Of a stretch of 64,000 nt of DNA, positions 59,485 to 64,000 are shown piece by piece; the first letter of the stretch is position 1; every line of letters starts with the position of its first letter. The stretch is from Afifella sp. IM 167 (GTDB taxonomy: Bacteria; Pseudomonadota; Alphaproteobacteria; Rhizobiales; Afifellaceae). The stretch is from NCBI RefSeq assembly GCF_020144925.1, contig NZ_NSLC01000007.1:62001-126000 (forward strand), in the 5' to 3' direction. The notes below the pieces were generated by a model. That model worked only from the letters and a program-made list of their open reading frames with translations, made no database searches and was not told where the DNA came from. The position numbers and the translations under genes are program-made.

Positions 59485-60353
59485 CGGCCCTCTCCGCTCG
59501 CCGCCCGAAGACGGTCGATCTCCGACTTCATGGCCTTCGTAAGCCCGTTGATCTCCCGCAGCCGTTCGCGGTTGTCCGTTTCCATGACGAAGCGGAGATC
59601 GATACGGCGATTGAGCGTCCGCGCATCGTGCGTTCGTGACGCATCGATCGGCCGGGTCGACGAATACCCGGAGACGGAGACGACTTCTTCGTCGGCCCGG
59701 TTCCTAAGCCTTCGAAGCAGTGGAGCGTCTTCGACGAGAGCGCGGTAGGTATTCACCGCTCGCTCTGTCGAGAGCTGCCAATTGCGTTCGTCAGGGCCTG
59801 TTTCGTCAGTGTGTCCCTCGATGAAGAGCGTCTCAAGCATTGCATGAGAATCCGTCTTCCGGCATCCGGTCGCTGCCGCCACATCGGATTCGCAGACGAC
59901 AAAATCCGGAAGGACTGCCGAGAGGGCTATCGCAATCTTTCGAACGTTTTCTCTCGCAACCGTACCGAGGTTGGAGCTGTCGGACGGGAACTGCACCGCC
60001 TGCTCAGTTAGACGTAGAACGCCATGTTGCTCGTCGACGACGACTTCGAGGCCTGCCTGTCGCAGCTCGTCCTGGATTCGATCGAGGAGCTCCTGTCGTC
60101 GTTTCTGTGCTTCCTCGATTGCGCTGATCTCCGCATCTACGCGGGCCTGCAGAGCCTCCAGCTTTTCGGCGACTTCCTTAGCGATGCTTACCGCATCTTC
60201 TTGGACATCCGTGCGCTGACGCAAATCGAGAGCGAAAACCATGAGCATGATGATGAAGATAAACAACACCCCAATCATCATGTCCGTCATTGAGACGAAA
60301 TAGTTCTCTCCTTCCTCCGCCGTTCCGCTGTTGAGATCCTCCTCGACCAACAT
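59481..60353 (-). CDS. zorB: Zorya ZorB, MotB-like stator subunit
   Basis: This 290-residue protein has a short cytoplasmic tail, one transmembrane helix (about 22-42) starting SMTDMMIGVLFIFIIMLMVF, a coiled coil (about 50-105) and an OmpA/MotB-type peptidoglycan-binding domain (about 110-275). D24 corresponds to the ion-translocating aspartate of ZorB/MotB. The peptidoglycan motif GHTDETGPDERNWQLSTERA (180-199) is intact. ZorB anchors the proton-driven ZorA-ZorB motor to the wall. It begins 6 bases after zorA. The arrangement with zorC and zorD excludes a flagellar stator role. Confidence 0.93.
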   Translation of the reverse strand: MLVEEDLNSGTAEEGENYFVSMTDMMIGVLFIFIIMLMVFALDLRQRTDVQEDAVSIAKEVAEKLEALQARVDAEISAIEEAQKRRQELLDRIQDELRQAGLEVVVDEQHGVLRLTEQAVQFPSDSSNLGTVARENVRKIAIALSAVLPDFVVCESDVAAATGCRKTDSHAMLETLFIEGHTDETGPDERNWQLSTERAVNTYRALVEDAPLLRRLRNRADEEVVSVSGYSSTRPIDASRTHDARTLNRRIDLRFVMETDNRERLREINGLTKAMKSEIDRLRAASGEGR

Positions 60354-60359
60354 GCCGGA

Positions 60360-62474
60360 TTACTCGGCGGCTTCGCGCATCAAGGCGTTCCGGAGAGCTA
60401 CCACCGCCTCTGACAATTCGTCCGTATTGTCTCGCAGGTCGGCCAAGGTGGTGTGCAAATGGCTTGCCGCCTTTGCGAGATCCTGGTCGACCTTGGTGCT
60501 ATACTCCGCCAGCGAGTCTCCCTGTGCGCGTGATTGCTCGTAAATCTTGTTAAGGGCCTGTCCCAGCTCCTGATCGATGGATTGGAAGCGGTTCGCATAG
60601 CCAGCCCAAAGCTCTTTCATCTGGGTCAGCACGGCCGCGAGTTCATTGGACATCCTCTCCGCGGCAGCATGTTCGGCCTGGAGCGTTGAAACCGTCGACG
60701 CGACGGAGCTGGACATCTCGCGCGCAGCCGATGCCATTGCTTCGCCTGAGCGCGCGAGAGGCGCAGAGGCCGTTCTCACGTCGTCAGCCGTCTGGCTGAA
60801 CGCATCGGAGATCAAGCGGGTCTTGTCCGTGGCATCGCGGATCGCGCCGCCATGCGCGGAGAAATCATTTCGCGCGGCCTCCATCGTCGTGGCGAAGCGC
60901 TCGATCTCAGCATGTATGCGCGCAACCGATTCCCTGATCCCCGCCGCAAGCGCCTGTGCCGCGCCGGAGGCGGCCGTGTGTATCGCACCCGCTGCCTCGT
61001 TCTGCACCGCATGCAGGTGCTGCCTGCTCTCCTCCAATTGCCGCGAACTCGCTTCCTGAAATCCTCCCATCTCCGTTCCGAGGTTCGTAATCTGGCTCTC
61101 GAGCTTTTCCATCACCCGGCCCATCGCCTCCTCAAGACGCGAAGACGCTCCGACCGCGGAGCGAGCCAGCTCCTCGTCGACCTTCTGGTTGGCCCTTTCG
61201 AAGGATTCCTGGAGCGCCCGGACAGTCTCGGCCAACGCAGTCCGATTTGTCTCTGCGCTCGCCTCGAGCCGATGGCCCGCTTCCCCGACCAGTCTGTTGA
61301 GATTCTCCGCGGCTTCGCTCATGCGCCGACCGAAGTCTTCGCCTGTCCCGGAAATGCCTCGCTGAGTAGCCGCCAGCGACTCCTGCGCCTGGCGGAGTGT
61401 GGAGCTGAGTTCGCGCAGCTCTTCACCCGCGCTTCCTTGGACGCCCTCGGTAAACCGGGCAATGAGCTCCTGGACGCCGCTCTGGCTGTTCTCGGTCAGC
61501 CTGCCGACCGCCTGGTCGAGGCTCTGAGTGACCGGCGCCATCGCTGTTGTGAAAGCGCCCTGGATCTGCGGTGAAACCGCCTCGCCCATCCGAGCGAAAA
61601 AGTCGGCGCTGTTGATCTGCTTAAGCTCGTCAAGCTGCGCGCCGATACGTTCGTTCATCTGCGAGGAAATGAGCTGCGGTGCGGTATAAAGAAGACGCTC
61701 CTCGACCCCCTCGCAGAAAGCACTGAACCCGCTTTCGATCGAGATCTGATAGGCGCGGAAGGCAAAAGAGAGGACGATCGAGGCGCCAAGTCCAGCGATA
61801 GAGGTGGCAAATTTGAAGGTGGCGACCTTGAGCAACTCTCGCGTCGCAATCCCCATCGCGTCCGCATCCGGGCTGCTGACCCCTCCCGCTGCGGTGTGCA
61901 ACGCAAGAACAAGCCCGATGAAAGTGAGAAGCAACCCGGTTCCGACGAAATAGCTCGGAATGCTGCCCATCATCTTGAGGCCGAAAAGGCGTTCCCGGGC
62001 AAGAGAGATGTTAAAGAAGGTCTGCGGTCTGACGGTGTTGCGGATCGGCTCGGATGAACCCGGTTCCGGTTTCACCAGCGTCTCGTCAAACTCCTTCCAT
62101 GCGTGCCTCAGGAGCGGGCTGCGCGACAGGCGCTGATCGATCGTTTCGTACTGATCAGCGAAATCGACCATGCCGCTGGTGCGCATTACCGCCCGCCGGA
62201 GGCGTCCAAGCGCCAACCTCAAAGCCACGACATGGAGCAGCAGGAACGCTGTCAGAAGCGCAATCGCGAGAGCCCCGAGGCCAGCGGCTAGCGCGTAAGC
62301 AAATTCGGGTTGGCTCACACGTTCGAGATTGCCGTCTATCGCCTCGCGGAAAACTGCAAGAACCAGACTTGCATCGAGCCAAGGCCACCAGGAAGCCAGA
62401 AAGACAAGAATGGCGCCGACCACTAGCCAGAAAGCCAGGAAACGGACCCCGCCATTCCAGACAATTGAACCCAT
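60360..62474 (-). CDS. zorA: Zorya ZorA, MotA-like stator subunit with long helical tail
   Basis: This 704-residue protein has four transmembrane helices: two near the N-terminus (about 5-30 and 58-85) and two in the MotA/ExbB-like region (about 180-205 and 228-250). A long alpha-helical tail runs from about 270 to the end, with many MotA-unlike heptads rich in Ala, Glu and Gln. Such a tail is characteristic of type I ZorA, where it projects into the cytoplasm as the signal-transmitting shaft. ATG 62474 is preferred because GGGGAAGGGG lies just upstream; GTG 62495 lacks a Shine-Dalgarno sequence. First gene of the zorABCD operon. Confidence 0.92.
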   Translation of the reverse strand: MGSIVWNGGVRFLAFWLVVGAILVFLASWWPWLDASLVLAVFREAIDGNLERVSQPEFAYALAAGLGALAIALLTAFLLLHVVALRLALGRLRRAVMRTSGMVDFADQYETIDQRLSRSPLLRHAWKEFDETLVKPEPGSSEPIRNTVRPQTFFNISLARERLFGLKMMGSIPSYFVGTGLLLTFIGLVLALHTAAGGVSSPDADAMGIATRELLKVATFKFATSIAGLGASIVLSFAFRAYQISIESGFSAFCEGVEERLLYTAPQLISSQMNERIGAQLDELKQINSADFFARMGEAVSPQIQGAFTTAMAPVTQSLDQAVGRLTENSQSGVQELIARFTEGVQGSAGEELRELSSTLRQAQESLAATQRGISGTGEDFGRRMSEAAENLNRLVGEAGHRLEASAETNRTALAETVRALQESFERANQKVDEELARSAVGASSRLEEAMGRVMEKLESQITNLGTEMGGFQEASSRQLEESRQHLHAVQNEAAGAIHTAASGAAQALAAGIRESVARIHAEIERFATTMEAARNDFSAHGGAIRDATDKTRLISDAFSQTADDVRTASAPLARSGEAMASAAREMSSSVASTVSTLQAEHAAAERMSNELAAVLTQMKELWAGYANRFQSIDQELGQALNKIYEQSRAQGDSLAEYSTKVDQDLAKAASHLHTTLADLRDNTDELSEAVVALRNALMREAAE

Positions 62475-62727
62475 GAGCCCCTTCCCCAGCGGCACCTAAA
62501 CAGATGCCTACTTTTTCAGATCTCGCCGCCCCAAATATCTGTGACCTAGCCCCAATTCGCGGCTAGCGCCCTGCAAGGCTTATCGAACCGCCAAAGCTGC
62601 TTCAAGCGGTTGTATCAGGAGAGATCGATACTTCATTGAACGCTCATTCGGATGCAAATCTCAGCCAAGAGGACGCGCCTTCACCTTGCGTCATGCTCTG
62701 GGCACTGGACGAAACGGCGTTCCGTTG

Positions 62728-64000
62728 TCAGCTATGCAGATCTTGCAGGAACTCAGAGGCGGGCTCTGCCGCTGTGACCAGGAGGTTTTCTCGGGCTCTC
62801 GTGCAGGCCACGTAAAGAAGATGCCGCTCCGTCGCATAGACCTCAGCCAGAGCGCCTTCGTCCGCGGCTTCCACCATGCGGGCCTCGGAAGGAATGACGC
62901 CCTCCTCACATGCCATGACAGCGACCGCCCGGAATTCGAGGCCCTTCACGTCGTGCATGGCGGCCACACGCACGGCGTTTCGATCCTCGCCCTCCCGGCC
63001 TGAAATGAGATCGGCAAGCGCTGCGGCGGCCTCGGCCCGTTCAAAGAGCTCTGATGACCGGACGACCAAAGCGATCGCAGAGGGCCCCATGCCCTCGGAA
63101 ACGCATTGCGAGAGCCACGCGGCGACAGCCTTTTTCTCTCCTTCGATGTCCGGGAAGACGCGCACCACCGGCGTCGGCCCAGAAAAGAGCGACTGCACAC
63201 CCAGTCGATCGTCCTCAGAACCATCCACCTCGACAAGCATGGAGGGCAGAAGACCTTCTGCCTGCCGCCGGATCTGCTGCGAAGTGCGGTAGTTGACGCG
63301 CAGGCTGCGCGAACGGCCGCGCACGTCGACGCCCTCGGAGCGCCATGAAAAGGCGGGCCGGAATATGCGCTGGCCGATATCTCCGGCGAAGAAGAGGCCG
63401 TTGGGGCGGTCACCCGCCAGCCTGCCGAGGATGCGCAGTTCAGCAGCCAGGATGTCCTGCGCCTCGTCCACGACAATATAATCGAAAGGGACTTCCGCAG
63501 CGGTGATACCGTCCGCCAGAAGCCTGAGCATCTCGGCATAGGTCGTCAGACCGCTGGCGCGCAGGCTTTCTCGCGCGTTCTCGAAGATCGTCCAGAGCGT
63601 TTCTCGACGTTCGCCCGCCAGGCGTTTCTTGCGGCCGAGGCGCGGCAAGTCGCGGTAGGTTTCGCGATCCTGGATCTGGCGTCCGTCGACGATCAGCTTC
63701 CACTCCTCCAAAAGGAAGCGTTCGTCGACGCTAAGATCGCTCGCCGCCGTAGCCTTCGCCAAGGCCCGGGCAACATCCTCCTCGTCGGCCAGCCGGATCG
63801 GACCGACCGTTCTCTCAAACAGCTCCCGGGTCGCAGTCGGGAGATCGGCGACCGTGATGCGCTCGAAAACCGGAGTCTCATCTCCGACGAGCGTCTTGAC
63901 CTTGAGACGCAGCGCGGTCGCCAGCGCGGAATTGAAGGTGGTCAGGAGAATGCGTGCCGCCGGATTTTCTCGCGCCAGCCTGACAGCGCGGTGAAGCGCC
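62728..64000 (-). CDS. UvrD/Rep-like superfamily 1 helicase (5' part missing)
   Basis: The minus-strand frame is open from the window edge to the stop at 62728, giving about 423 residues of the C-terminal part. Recognisable are ILLTTFNSALATALRLK (motif Ia region), YIVVDEAQDIL (motif II), FFAGDIGQRIF (motif III), SLRVNYRTS (motif IV), VKGLEFRAVAVMACEEG (motif V) and LLYVACTRARENLLV (motif VI). Walker A lies beyond base 64000. It is 254 bases upstream of zorA on the same strand, so it may be a separate island gene or a co-transcribed companion of the Zorya system. A nuclease or NERD-type N-terminal domain is possible but not visible. Confidence 0.88.
   Translation of the reverse strand, partial: ALHRAVRLARENPAARILLTTFNSALATALRLKVKTLVGDETPVFERITVADLPTATRELFERTVGPIRLADEEDVARALAKATAASDLSVDERFLLEEWKLIVDGRQIQDRETYRDLPRLGRKKRLAGERRETLWTIFENARESLRASGLTTYAEMLRLLADGITAAEVPFDYIVVDEAQDILAAELRILGRLAGDRPNGLFFAGDIGQRIFRPAFSWRSEGVDVRGRSRSLRVNYRTSQQIRRQAEGLLPSMLVEVDGSEDDRLGVQSLFSGPTPVVRVFPDIEGEKKAVAAWLSQCVSEGMGPSAIALVVRSSELFERAEAAAALADLISGREGEDRNAVRVAAMHDVKGLEFRAVAVMACEEGVIPSEARMVEAADEGALAEVYATERHLLYVACTRARENLLVTAAEPASEFLQDLHS

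Noticed and set aside
59481-62474. MotA/MotB-like pair read as a flagellar or ExbBD/TolQR motor
   Set aside because: The long cytoplasmic helical tail of the MotA-like protein and the linked EH-signature and SNF2 genes fit Zorya instead. No flagellar or Ton/Tol genes are nearby.
1-64000. tRNA, rRNA, CRISPR arrays or insertion sequences
   Set aside because: No cloverleaf, rRNA-like or regularly spaced repeat sequence and no transposase motif was recognised by eye. A covariance-model scan was not possible.

Overview
The window is high-GC DNA with tightly packed, often 4-bp-overlapping genes, three TRAP transporter operons and many GntR, LysR and IclR regulators. This suggests an alphaproteobacterium, probably a Hyphomicrobiales (Rhizobiales) relative. 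The genus cannot be named from the sequence. No tRNA, rRNA or CRISPR array was seen.

Region A (1-7.7 kb, minus strand) is a nitrous-oxide respiration locus. It holds a Crp/Fnr regulator, an SCO-type copper chaperone, a periplasmic DM9/DUF3421 protein, a Sec-exported (clade II-like) NosZ, two diheme cytochromes c and the start of a NosB-like membrane protein. Two FNR-type boxes lie where class II activation would need them.

Region B (7.9-18.7 kb, plus strand) is an ABC uptake operon without an ATPase gene, a LysR regulator, and an operon of DUF1445 hydro-lyase, TRAP transporter, DUF2848 protein and amidase.

Region C (18.8-31.2 kb) is two divergent units that appear to act together. The minus unit has a NitT/TauT-type ABC transporter, UbiD decarboxylase, acyl-CoA ligase, thioesterase, oxidoreductases and a GntR regulator. 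The plus unit has a VOC protein, a Cys/Met PLP lyase and UbiX, which makes the cofactor of UbiD. A shared operator-like motif sits at both promoters.

Region D (31.3-46.7 kb, minus strand) has two more TRAP operons. One carries a fused E1 alpha/beta thiamine-diphosphate dehydrogenase and an IclR regulator. The other carries FAH-family and SDR enzymes and a GntR regulator with two winged helices. Region E (46.9-49.8 kb, plus strand) encodes an alpha-hydroxyacid dehydrogenase, an acetoacetate decarboxylase-like protein and an epimerase.

Region F (49.8-64 kb) is accessory DNA. It starts with an integrase reduced to its N-terminal domain. Then come a plasmid/island-type module (GIY-YIG protein, DUF6634 protein, Lon-type AAA ATPase without protease, small hypotheticals), a complete type I Zorya anti-phage system (zorA-zorB-zorC-zorD) and the 3' part of a UvrD/Rep-like helicase gene that runs off the window.
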